A stretch of 64,000 bases of DNA, taken from contig JAPTYO010000005.1 in NCBI GenBank assembly GCA_036873135.1, forward strand, positions 18,000,666 through 18,064,665, given 5' to 3'. The stretch comes from Clarkia xantiana subsp. parviflora. Its lineage: Eukaryota > Streptophyta > Magnoliopsida > Myrtales > Onagraceae. A program made the translations under genes and the position numbers. The notes below the pieces were generated by a model. The model searched no databases. It was not told the origin of the DNA and saw only the letters and a list, made by a program, of their open reading frames with translations. This document shows, in pieces, positions 55,701 through 64,000 of the stretch; position 1 is the first letter of the stretch, and every line of letters starts with the position of its first letter.

Positions 55701-58296
55701 TTTACCAGCACTGGGTTGGCCACCCAAGTCTGGAATCGGAGCTCCTTAATGAACCCGGCATCGAGCAACCTGCCCACTTCCTGCTGGATCGCGATCTTCT
55801 TATCCGTGCCCATCGGACGCCTTTTCTGTGTGATAGGCTTGATCGCGGGGTCTATCTTCCGCTCGTGCACGATCACATCGGGGCTGATTGCTGGCATATC
55901 GCTGGGGGACCAGGCAAACAGCTCATTGAACTCCTTCAACAACTCCACCAATTTTTGGGCTGTCTCTTCAGTTAGAGCAGACCCGATTTTCACCTTCCTC
56001 TGGGGTCCGTCGATCTCGACTTCTTTCAGATCTTCTACGGGGGCGGGACGCCCAAACTCTTCTCTGGGATCTGTGTCTGTCTGGAGGACAGTCATGGCCT
56101 CTCGCCTCCTCCTTCGGGTGGCATTAACATAGCATTTTCGGGAAGCCACCTGGTCGCCCTTGACCTCTCCGACTCCGTGGTCGGTCGGGAACTTCATCTT
56201 CTGGTGCACAGTCGAGGCAACCGCCATCAGAGGATTAATGGTGGTTCTCCCGATAATTGCATTGTAGGTCCCCGCGGAATCAACCACGACAAACTCCACG
56301 TTCCTCCTTTCTGATTTCCACCCGCTACCAAACTCCACTGGTAAGGTGATTACTCCTAGCGGGTAGGAGGTTGAGCCAGAGAACCCGACCATCGGGAAGT
56401 TTGCCTCCTTTAGATCTTTCTTCGTCTTCCCCATAGCCTCCAGCGCGTCCATGAATAGGATGTCGGAGGAGCTCCCCCCGTCGATTAAAATTCTCTTCAT
56501 CTCGAACCCGTCTACATCCAAGGTTACCACCAAGGCATCGTCATGCGGAGTCTCTACGCCTATGAGGTCCTCCGACGAGAAGGAGATCACCATCTCTTCT
56601 TTCAAGGTCCAGGATCGGGACCTTTTACCCAACACCACTGCTGTAGGGATTCTAGAGGCATAAACTTCTCGGGCGGATGAGGTATCACCTCCAGCAGCAA
56701 ACCCTCCATGAATCACGTTGATAGTGCCCCGTCTCTCCTTGCGAGCACCGGATGACTCTGGATCGGTTCTCTTCTTCTTTGGGGACCGATCTCGGGATCG
56801 GGAACGGGACCGCGATCGGGACCGAGAGCGGGATCGACACCGCTTGTCCCCGACGAATTCCTTGAGCTTCCCCTTCTGGATCAGCTTTTCAATCTCCTTC
56901 TTCAGCTCCCGACAGTGATTGGTGTCGTGGCCATTTGCGCGGTGAAATCGAAAATAGCGATCTGTGCGGGACCCCAGGAATTCTCCATCTTTCTTCGGGG
57001 GGTACCTGGAGATACCTTGTCGTTCCATGACTGTCAGCACTTCCGCCATGGAGCAGTTGAGAGGAATGTCAAAATCCTCACGCTTATCCTTCCTTGAAGA
57101 ACGTCTGTCGTCCCTCCGATCCGGACGACCTCGATTCTTGCCACTGTCGGGTTTACCCTTTGACTTACGATCGTCGAAAGGTTTACTCGACTGCTTCCCT
57201 TTGTTCGACTTCGGGGGCTCCAGTTCTCCCGCGGCTATCTTTGACTCCTGCACATCGATCTGCCGCTTCACCCTCTTCTGCAATGCCTCCATGTTCCACA
57301 CAGCTTTCTCAGCCACGCTGTGCATCAAGTCGGAGCCATAGGGGGCTGTCAGGTTCCGAATGAAGGTGCGGATGGTTTCGCCCTCCGAGATTTCTTCGTC
57401 TATCTCTGCTACGCTGGCTGTGTACCGCTGGTAATAATGAGCCAGCGATTCGTCGGGCCTCTGCACCACCTGGGTCAGGGACCTCACGCTCTTCAATAAA
57501 CGCCTCCGACCCTGGTACTGCTGAATGAATCGATCGTGCATGTCTGCCCAACAAGTGATGCAGCCTGGGGGCAGACTAAAGAACCAAGTCAGGGCCCTTT
57601 CTCCTAGTGTGTTCGGAAACAACGTACATCCTATGTCTTCACTTGGGGCTCTTCCCAGACACGCCATGAGGTGCTTATGGATATGGCGAACTGGATCTCC
57701 TTCGCCATCATACTCTTTTATCGTGGGGATGCCTAGCCCAGGCGGGGCTAGGGTGTCAATGAGTCGGGGGACGAAGGGATGAGTGGATCGGTCCCTTAGC
57801 TCCGATACCAGTGGCTTCTGTTCTCCCATACAGATGTTCACGATCTTTACCACCTGGTCGGGAGTGATGGGACCATTCAGGGGAATGGTCCTGTGCTGTA
57901 CTGGTCCTGGCCCATCAACCACGAACATTTCCGGCTGACCGGTTGCCCTACCTCTGTCCTGGCCTCGGGGCGGGGCTTCCTGTGCGTTCCGATCCTCTGC
58001 TGGCAAGGTCGCTTCCTCCAACGGGGGCATCTCCTCCTGCCTCTTTGCAGCCTCTCTCCGATCCAAGAGAGCCTCTACAGCCGCCAGAAATATGGGCATG
58101 GCCTCCGCCACGGCCCTCGTCAAATCTGCAGCTGGGGGAGCCTCCTGCCCCCTGTTGTCCTGGTGCTGAGGGGCAACATCTTCGGGATGCGATCCATTGT
58201 GCCCTCCTGTCTGGGAGAGCTCAGCCGGGGGATGGTTCTGGTTTTCCTCTTGTTCTGGTACTGAATTCAGATTCGTTGCAGCGGGGTGACGGGAAC
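52745..58296 (-). pseudogene. G gag-pol polyprotein remnant, 5' end cut by H
   Basis: One reading frame of about 1850 codons with three in-frame stops: TAA at 55499-55501, TAG at 54470-54472, TGA at 52889-52891. In order: gag core (LTWFFSLPPGCITCWADMH), a knuckle-like HRANGHDTNHC lacking its first Cys, an Arg-Ser repeat tract (56800-56860), protease with LIDGGSSSDIL (about 56460), RT with SFMDAYSGYNQIKM (55550) and YMDDM (about 55370), RNase H with MYTDGSASSDGSGAG and NNEAEYEAL, integrase with the HHCC finger, WGIDLVGPLP, ISDNGPPF and NGQVESANK, and the C-terminus HLKKHHA at 52745. The frame is still open without a Met at 58296 where H begins. It is the best-preserved pol here and could have served the pol-less D and E if intact copies exist. 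Confidence 0.92.
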
Positions 58297-59160
58297 TGTT
58301 AGGTTATGAGATCTAGGTCAACGGGTGGTCGGCTTTGATCTCGCTCCTCACTGGGGATGTGTGTGATCCGGTATTTCTGAGTTGCCCTGTCTTAGCCTAT
58401 GTCCTTCCTTCCTTCCTTCCTTCCTTCCTTCCTTTGCTTCTTCTCTCCTTCTACCCTGCAGAAGGGGCAGTACCAGACACGGAGGGGGGGGGGGGGGGGT
58501 GGTGCCTGGTGAACCCTCTCTGATGCCTAAGTCAGTATTCTTTTTAGAGAGATAAGGCTAGAGAGATGTCAGAGCTAAATTATCCAAATGGCCAAGATGC
58601 CCCAATGAGTTGTGAAGGTGGGGTATTTATAGGCAACGGTGTCATTAAGGTGGCTTAATGACATCGTTAACCTTTAAACACAAATAATTAACCTTTAAGC
58701 ACAATTAATTAACCTTTAAGCACATAATTAAGACCTTAGGATTCGGAGAAGGTAGGCGGAGTGGACCGAGTGTGGGAGTCCGAAAATGGTGCCGGGGCCC
58801 TTGGGGGGAGGAGAAATTCGACCCCCAAGGGTAGGGGTTGGGTGAGGGCACCCAACCCCTCCTAGGGAGGATGGGGTTGGCCAACCCCATCCCTCCTAGG
58901 AGAGATCGGGTTGGCCGACCCGATCTCTCCTAGGGGAGATCGGGTTGGCTGACCCGATCTCCCCTAGGGGAGGTCGGGTGTGGCCACCCAACCTCACCTA
59001 GGTGAGTTTGCCTTGGCCGGACGAGCGCTTCGGCCTCGTCCGAGCCGTTGATGTTCTCGCGAAGTGTCCGGGTTGAAGTTTCGATTTACAATCATAAATG
59101 GGACGATAAAAATACAACGATTCGGAAGTCAACGGGTTCAAATTGGGCGTATATCCATCA
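58297..59160 (-). repeat. H 3' LTR (864 bp)
   Basis: On the plus strand it starts TGTTAGGTTATGAG and ends GGCGTATATCCATCA. U3 has six consecutive inverted repeats (58798-59000). The leader in sense has GAGAGGG and the pair ACCAGGCAC / GTGTCTGGT (58502-58510 with 58472-58480, one G-U). It also contains a (CCTT)n run (58402-58434) and a G15-type tract (58485-58499). TATAAATA (minus) lies near 58624. Confidence 0.9.
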
Positions 59161-60330
59161 CATGCCCCCGAGTCAACCAATGGCCTAACCCTTGATTGAC
59201 TCTACTTTAGGATGGTATGACACGCGCAATTTGAAACCGGGGTTTTACCTTCTTTGTCTGAATGCTTGCTTACCCATGGATGCGTGCCTCTGACTCTGCC
59301 CCCTGTCTTATGAGATAGAGGAATTGTAAACGTCAGAGTAGCACGGACGTGTGCCTAGGCACGCGTCCGTCTGAGGTGGAAATAATAAACTTATCTTTGC
59401 TACAGGCGCATACTTAAAAAATACACACTTGCACAGGGGTGTGATACGAATGCAACTAAATGACTTATGCTTCAATTTCGTGTCGGGATTCCATCTAAGT
59501 GAGGAAAAATTTAGTTTTGGCCAAAAATTTTTCTAAGTATGGGATACTAGGAAATAAACCTTAGGGGATGTTAACTATGGTGAGTGTGAGTTTAACCGTG
59601 GTTAATGGGAACTAGTTTTTGAATCTTGTCCCTTGAAATTTTCCTTTCTAAAATTCAACGGTGTTGATTTGGCGACTTTAGAAAAACCCTAATCCTTTGT
59701 GCTATAAAAGGGCAAGTGATTACCTCATTCTCGTTGTTCTTTTCCCTTCTTTTCTTTTTGACGGTGGAATTTCCAGTCGGACTTACTTCTCGGGGCGGGT
59801 GTTGTGTTGAGGTACGTGTTTCTTCTCTTGTGTAAGCATTGCTCTTGAGGGACTTAATCCCGCTTCTCCTTCAATCGTTTCCTTGCTTGTCTCTTTTTGA
59901 TTTGTGTGTCTTCACGGTAATATAGTCCTGTTTGATTCGCCCTTTTTCCATCTTCTTACCCTCATGTTTCCGCTTACTGGCGCGCGAGGTTTTCTATATC
60001 GGGATTATAACTATCTCCCTTTGCCCTCTGTCTCTGCATGTTGGTCAATGGGGTTTCTCTATGCTGGGGGTTATGACTATCTCCTCCTGCCCCCTGCCTC
60101 TACTTGTTGGCTAGTGGGGTATCTCCATACTGGGGGTTATAACTATCTCCCCCTGTCCCCCTGCCTCTGCCTGTTGGCCAGTGGGGTATCTTTATACCCT
60201 CTTTCTATTTTTACCTTTTGATTCTGCGTTTGTCGTTCTAGGAGAGTGGGTTTCTCTTATCCTTACTATCCTTTTTCTGTTTTTCTTGGATTGAGCTTGC
60301 GTTTTTTCGATCGACAGATTTCTCCGTTGA
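59161..60330 (+). mobile_element. H 3' UTR, aORF promoter and leader
   Basis: Begins with the reversed polypurine tract CATGCCCCCGAGTCAA. A TATAAAA box lies at 59703-59709, about 625 bp before the aORF ATG. The leader contains a ~60-bp repeat (three to four units of GGGGTTATAACTATCTCC with CTGCCTCTGCCTGTTGGCCAG) at 59995-60195. Its open frame looks like a repeat artefact. Confidence 0.65.
59703..59709 (+). promoter_or_regulatory. TATA box for the H aORF
   Basis: TATAAAAGGGC motif on the plus strand upstream of the aORF and downstream of the polypurine tract, the same relative place as in F and G. The long distance to the ATG implies a long or spliced leader. Confidence 0.55.
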
Positions 60331-61401
60331 TTGATGAGGAGTAAAAGGCCAGTACGGGTGGGAGTAGTCAGCTCCGGGACCGGACCTTCGATTGCAAAAA
60401 GATCGGTTTTTTATGGTGCGGGGAGGTGTCCTTTAATCGGAGGTAAGGGCGGTGGTGATGTTAGGGTATCATCTTCTTTCTATATTGATGCCCCCCAATC
60501 GAGGGTCCGGGAGCCATCTTTTCCTTCTTCTTTGTTTGGTAAGTCCTTGAATGTCTGAGATTCCTTAGTGTATGTTGGTGTTTACTTTATACCTTGTTGT
60601 AGGTAGACTTCGTCTTCCGCGTTTGAGTCGGAAAGAGTTGTCTCGTCCTCCTGTTGATGGGATTGTTGGATCTGAATGGGCGCCTTATTATGGGCGTGGG
60701 GCTCGTTTTGACAATCAATCTTCTTTGCAAACTCCTGAGGTTGGAGTTCGTGTTCTGCAGTCTGCTGTTCCTCCTATTGATCGTTTGTCCCCTTCTAAAG
60801 GGCTGGAGGCTACCTATGAATTTGCTCATGATGTGTTGGCTCGCTATGCTTCTGTAACTTTCCTTAACCGCGCCATCTCCTAAGACATCTTTCTTTTGTG
60901 GGTTATCTGTCTTATCCTTTGCTTTTGTCGCAGGGTATTGCCGACCTTGTTAATTTGTCTACCCTTGTAGTTGATCTTGCTGAGGAGAAAAAGATGCATG
61001 AGGACACTTGTGTCTCCCTTAACTCCAGACTTGTTAGTTGTTTGGAGCATAGTCGTATCACTGATTTGCAGTGCCGAGATTTGGAGAGTCGTATTGCCCT
61101 TCTTAAAGAAGAGATTGAAACCTTGAGACAGAGGTCTTATCGCGATGAAGTGCTTCGGGCTGCTGAGTTGGTATCTCTTGAGGAGATGTTTCGTTTGGAG
61201 TCGAAAGGGTGTGCCATTGCTGAGTATAAGGCTTCTTCCTCTTATCAGGCTGCTATCGATGTTCGCTGCTCTGTGGCTAAACGTATTCCTTTAAAGGAGA
61301 TTCTCGAGCGTATGTACATGATTGCTCCTGACTTTCCTTTTTCCCAGCTTGGTGATTTGTCTGACTTCGCTGTTAAGCATGTTGCTAAGATGAGGAAGTA
61401 G
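60331..61401 (+). CDS. H aORF, intact 308-aa form lacking the Transposase_28-like domain
   Basis: Three exons with GT-AG introns (60331-60538, 60603-60853, 60934-61401) join in frame to 927 nt with no stop. The N-terminus is basic and Gly/Ser-rich (MRSKRPVRVGVVSSG). The second exon has the module VDGIVGSEWAPYYGRGARF ... TPEVGVRVLQ ... LEATYEFAHDVLARY, which matches the C-terminal half of the B and D aORFs. The third is a coiled coil (VVDLAEEKKMHEDT; LESRIALLKEEIETL) ending in a conserved APDFPFSQLGDLSDFAVKHVAK. The domain found in the B, D, F and G aORFs is absent. It is transcribed toward pol. Function unknown. Confidence 0.75.
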
Positions 61402-61825
61402 TACGCCTATCTCCTTTTGTGATCTCGCGGGTTTGTGACTTTGGGTTCTTCTTGTGGTGTCTTCTTACTACTGTTTTTGTTTATGGGTCGTGGTTGTCTT
61501 TAGATTTTGAAACTCCATCTTCCCTTGCTTTACCATCTTTGTATGATGCACTTGTCCTTACTCATGGTTTGTATAGCAGGGTGATTATCTTTCTTCTTAT
61601 GATATCTTCCTGTACCTTGGTGTGTGGTTCTTTGGTTATGGACCCTTCCTCTTGGTGTGTTTCCTTTACTTATCCTTCTTTCGTATTTTCCTTCATGTCA
61701 TACCTGCCATTTTATAAAGAAAAAACATTACTTGTTCTTCATATCACTTTACTTAGAAATTACTTTCTCATGGTATCCTTCCGAGCATGGTGTGATGATC
61801 TCTCCTGATACCCCTTACACGGTAT

Positions 61826-62520
61826 ACGTTGTACTGTTAGACCAAAGATACGCTCTTGGTGGGCGTCGAAAACTGTTCACGAGACAGGCTCTCGGATGGC
61901 ACTTAACGTTTCACAGGATAGGCTCCCGGAGGGCTCAGGTTAGACCAAAGATACGCTCCTGGTGGGCGTCGAACTGGTAGTTTGAAATCTACCTCAAGAT
62001 ACGCTCTTGGGGGCGTCGAACTGGTAGTGTTTTTTCTACCTCAAGATACGCTCTTGGGGGCGTCGAATCTGGTACGTTGCAAATCTACCTCAAGATACGC
62101 TCCTGGGGGCGTCGAATTCGTAGTTTTTGGAAACCACTCTCAAGATACGCTCTTGGTGCGTCGAAGTTCGTAGTGTAATAACTACTCTCAAGATACGCTC
62201 TTGGGAGCGTCGAAGGTCGTAGTATGAACACTACTCTCAAGATACGCTCCTGGGGGCGTCGAAGTTCGTAGTTTTTGGAAACCACTCTCAAGATACGCTC
62301 TTGGTGCGTCGAAGGTCGTAGTGTAATAACTACTCTCAAGATACGCTCTTGGGGGCGTCGAAGGTCGTAGTATGAACACTACTCTCAAGATACGCTCTTG
62401 GGGGCGTCGAATGACGTAGTATGAAAACTACTCTCAAGATACGCTCTTGGGGGCGTCGAATGTCGTAGTGTAAGAACTACTCTCAAGATACGCTCTTGGG
62501 GGCGTCGAATCTGTCGTTGA
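61826..62520 (-). repeat. H hairpin array (about 50-bp units)
   Basis: About 11 units of 49-51 bp. On the plus strand each has CAAGA-TACGC-TCTTG followed by GGGGGCGTCGAA and a second inverted pair GTAGT-n6-ACTAC (loops ATGAAC, GTAATA, GTAAGA, ATGAAA). The left end has CGAGA-CAGGC-TCTCG (about 61879), the stem type of E. The long minus-strand frames over it are repeat artefacts. Confidence 0.88.
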
Positions 62521-62806
62521 CTTGAAGTCATATCTGTGTAAGGATAACTTCGTGATTATACCACCACATTCACTGGAAAATACTTTTGAGTAACTTCTGC
62601 TCCCTTAGGAGCATTCATGTTTTTGTACACGTGGGATGCCTTGGTGCACCAAGACATCCTTTGTAGGAAATCAAAAATAGTGTAGAGTTGGAGTAACTCC
62701 TTGAGTTCTCCTTCTCAAAAGTTGTTTTTTGAAAATTTGGAAAGCTGGAACATGCAAAATGTGAAATATGAAACTAAGGATATGGTCTTTTGCTTGTGCT
62801 TTCTTC

Positions 62807-64000
62807 TTATACGTAGTACTTCTTTAGGTGCTCTCCACTGAAGGTGTTTGTGGAGATATACCCCTCCCCATTTTCGAGGCGGTAAGCGTTTACGTAGGGA
62901 ACTGACGCTATCTTGGTCTAAGTGTGAGAACTCATTCCTTCTTAGTACCAGTTCTCCTACGTGGAATTGTCTCTCTTTGACTTGGCGGTTGTAGTATCTT
63001 GCTGAGACAAGGCGCATTCGTGTCTGTGCTTCTTCTGAATTCCATCTTTTATCCTCCACCATGTCTAAATCTAAAAGCCTTGCTTTGTTGTTCTCATGCT
63101 CCTCAAAGTACTTGGTCCTCAGTGATTGTACAGCTATTTCTGCTGGTGCCACCGCTTCAGTTCCGTACACTAGGCCAAATGGCGTTTCTCCTGTGGATAT
63201 CTTTGGTGTTGTCTGTACTGCCCATAGAACATTTTCCAGCTCATCTACCCAACTTCCCTTGGTGGCGTGGAGTCGTTTCTTTAGGCCATCTAGCACTATC
63301 TTGTTTGCCGATTCTACCTGTCCGTTTGTCTGAGGGTGCTTTACTGATGCGAAACGGTGGTCTATATTCAGTCTTTCGCAATACCACTGCAATTTCTTGC
63401 TCTTGAATTGTGGGCCATTGTCACTTATTATTGCTCTTGGCACCCCGTACCTCGAGACAATGTGAGATTGGATGAAATTGACGACTTGGTCGTCTGTTGT
63501 CTTCCCCATTGCCTTTGCTTCTATCCACTTGGAGAAGTAGTCTATTGCAACAATTATGCAAGTCTTCTGACCTTTTGTTTTCGGTAGGGGGCCTATCAAA
63601 TCAATCCCCCATTGCGCGAAAGGCCAGGCTCCTGAGATGGAGCTTAGCTTTGCTGGTGGGGCTGTTATATTTCTAGAGTACCTTTGGCAGTGATCACATT
63701 TTTGTACCAAGTCTGCTACTTCTTTGCTCATTGATGGCCAATAGTATCCTAGGTTGTAGACCTTTCGGCTTATTGACCGTGCTCCTTCATGGCACCCCGC
63801 ATCTCCCTCATGGAGTTCTGCAAGCACTCTCTCTGCTTCTGGGTATGCTATGCATTTGAGGAAAGGTGTGGAGTATCCTTTCTTGTAGAGTTCATTGTCC
63901 ATCACTGCGTAATTCCTAGCCATCCTTTCAATCTTGACTGCTTCCACCTTATCTTTTGGGAGCTTTCCTTCCATGATGTATTGTCGCATTGGTGTCATCC
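62807..64000 (-). pseudogene. H pol: integrase region, partial
   Basis: Open from the window edge through the HHCC finger (CHEGARS...CDHCQR, about 63800-63685), WGIDLIGPLP (63600), ISDNGPQF (63420), NGQVESANKI (63320) and WNSEEAQTRMRLVSARYYNRQ to HLDQDS near 62915. A deletion there removes the KWEGPY-type segment and shifts the frame. The last part (VPYVNAYRLENG ... SGEHLKKYYV, TAA at 62807-62809) is in a different frame. The catalytic Asp-Asp-Glu residues are all present. RT lies outside the window. Confidence 0.9.

Larger units (their letters stand above)
47749..58296 (-). mobile_element. G, F-family Tat-type Ty3/gypsy element, interrupted by H
   Basis: Minus-strand element. From right to left: gag-pol (58296 to 52745), hairpin array (52744 to about 51790), aORF on the opposite strand (49002-51703), polypurine tract (48447-48460 region) and 3' LTR (47749-48446). 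Its 5' LTR and gag start should lie right of H, outside the window. It is the only element here with gag, protease, RT, RNase H and integrase all recognisable. Confidence 0.9.
58297..64000 (-). mobile_element. H, Tat-type Ty3/gypsy element inserted in G gag (continues beyond window)
   Basis: Minus-strand element whose 3' end is on the left: LTR (58297-59160), reversed polypurine tract (59161-59176), aORF on the plus strand (60331-61401), hairpin array (61826-62520) and integrase (62807 to the window edge). LTR and array sequences are related to E. The left flank GGAAC (58292-58296) should recur right of H if the insertion is simple. Confidence 0.9.

Noticed and set aside
59904..60221. 105-codon frame upstream of the H aORF
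   Set aside because: It is made of a ~60-bp tandem repeat in a leader region. Length divisible by three keeps it open without implying coding.

Overview
The window is plant nuclear DNA. About 4.5 kb of gene-bearing sequence sits in roughly 59 kb of nested, decayed Ty3/gypsy LTR retrotransposons. The only intact host gene I can support is a seven-exon selenium-binding protein 1 / methanethiol oxidase gene (44224-46580, 489 aa), whose GT-AG introns and sequence point to an angiosperm. I cannot name the species. I see no bacterial genes, rRNA, tRNA genes or CRISPR.

The retrotransposons look like the Tat (Retand/Ogre-like) branch. LTRs start TGATGG and end CAACA or TAACA. G-rich polypurine tracts precede the 3' LTRs. 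An additional antisense gene (aORF) with a Transposase_28-like ('putative gypsy type transposon') domain lies between pol and the 3' LTR. I name the elements B, D, E, F and F2 (plus strand) and G and H (minus strand).

Layout. 1-13191 and 13192-31996 are two copies of an ~18.8 kb tandem duplication; the first ~5.7 kb of the left copy lies outside the window. The complete copy runs: F pol remnant (13192-14475), F hairpin array, F aORF (minus), F LTR (18614-19351), F2 LTR (19553-20204), B aORF remnant and B LTR (20205-24464), E left part (24465-28352), then the 5' part of D. Only the right-hand D is whole (D2, 28353-38676, target-site duplication CGAAG). It is inserted in E, which resumes at 38677 and ends with its LTR at 41406-42573. 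The host island is 42574-47096. To its right, LTR1 (47097-47748) is interrupted by G (aORF plus, gag-pol minus), and G is interrupted in gag by H, which runs off the right edge.

How parts relate. In each autonomous-type element gag-pol and the aORF converge. The gap between their 3' ends holds tandem repeats. In F, G, E and H the repeat units fold into short hairpins whose two arms change together between units. F and G arrays begin within about 10 nt of the pol stop codon. The LTRs carry two more covarying features: a conserved GGAGAGGG leader motif followed by a variable inverted repeat (families A/F, B, D, E, H), and long U3 inverted repeats unrelated in sequence between families. I regard these three layers of covarying structure as the most interesting content. 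The elements are mostly dead, with stops dominated by C-to-T or G-to-A type changes. Exceptions are the H aORF (308 aa after splicing, open) and the long H integrase frame.
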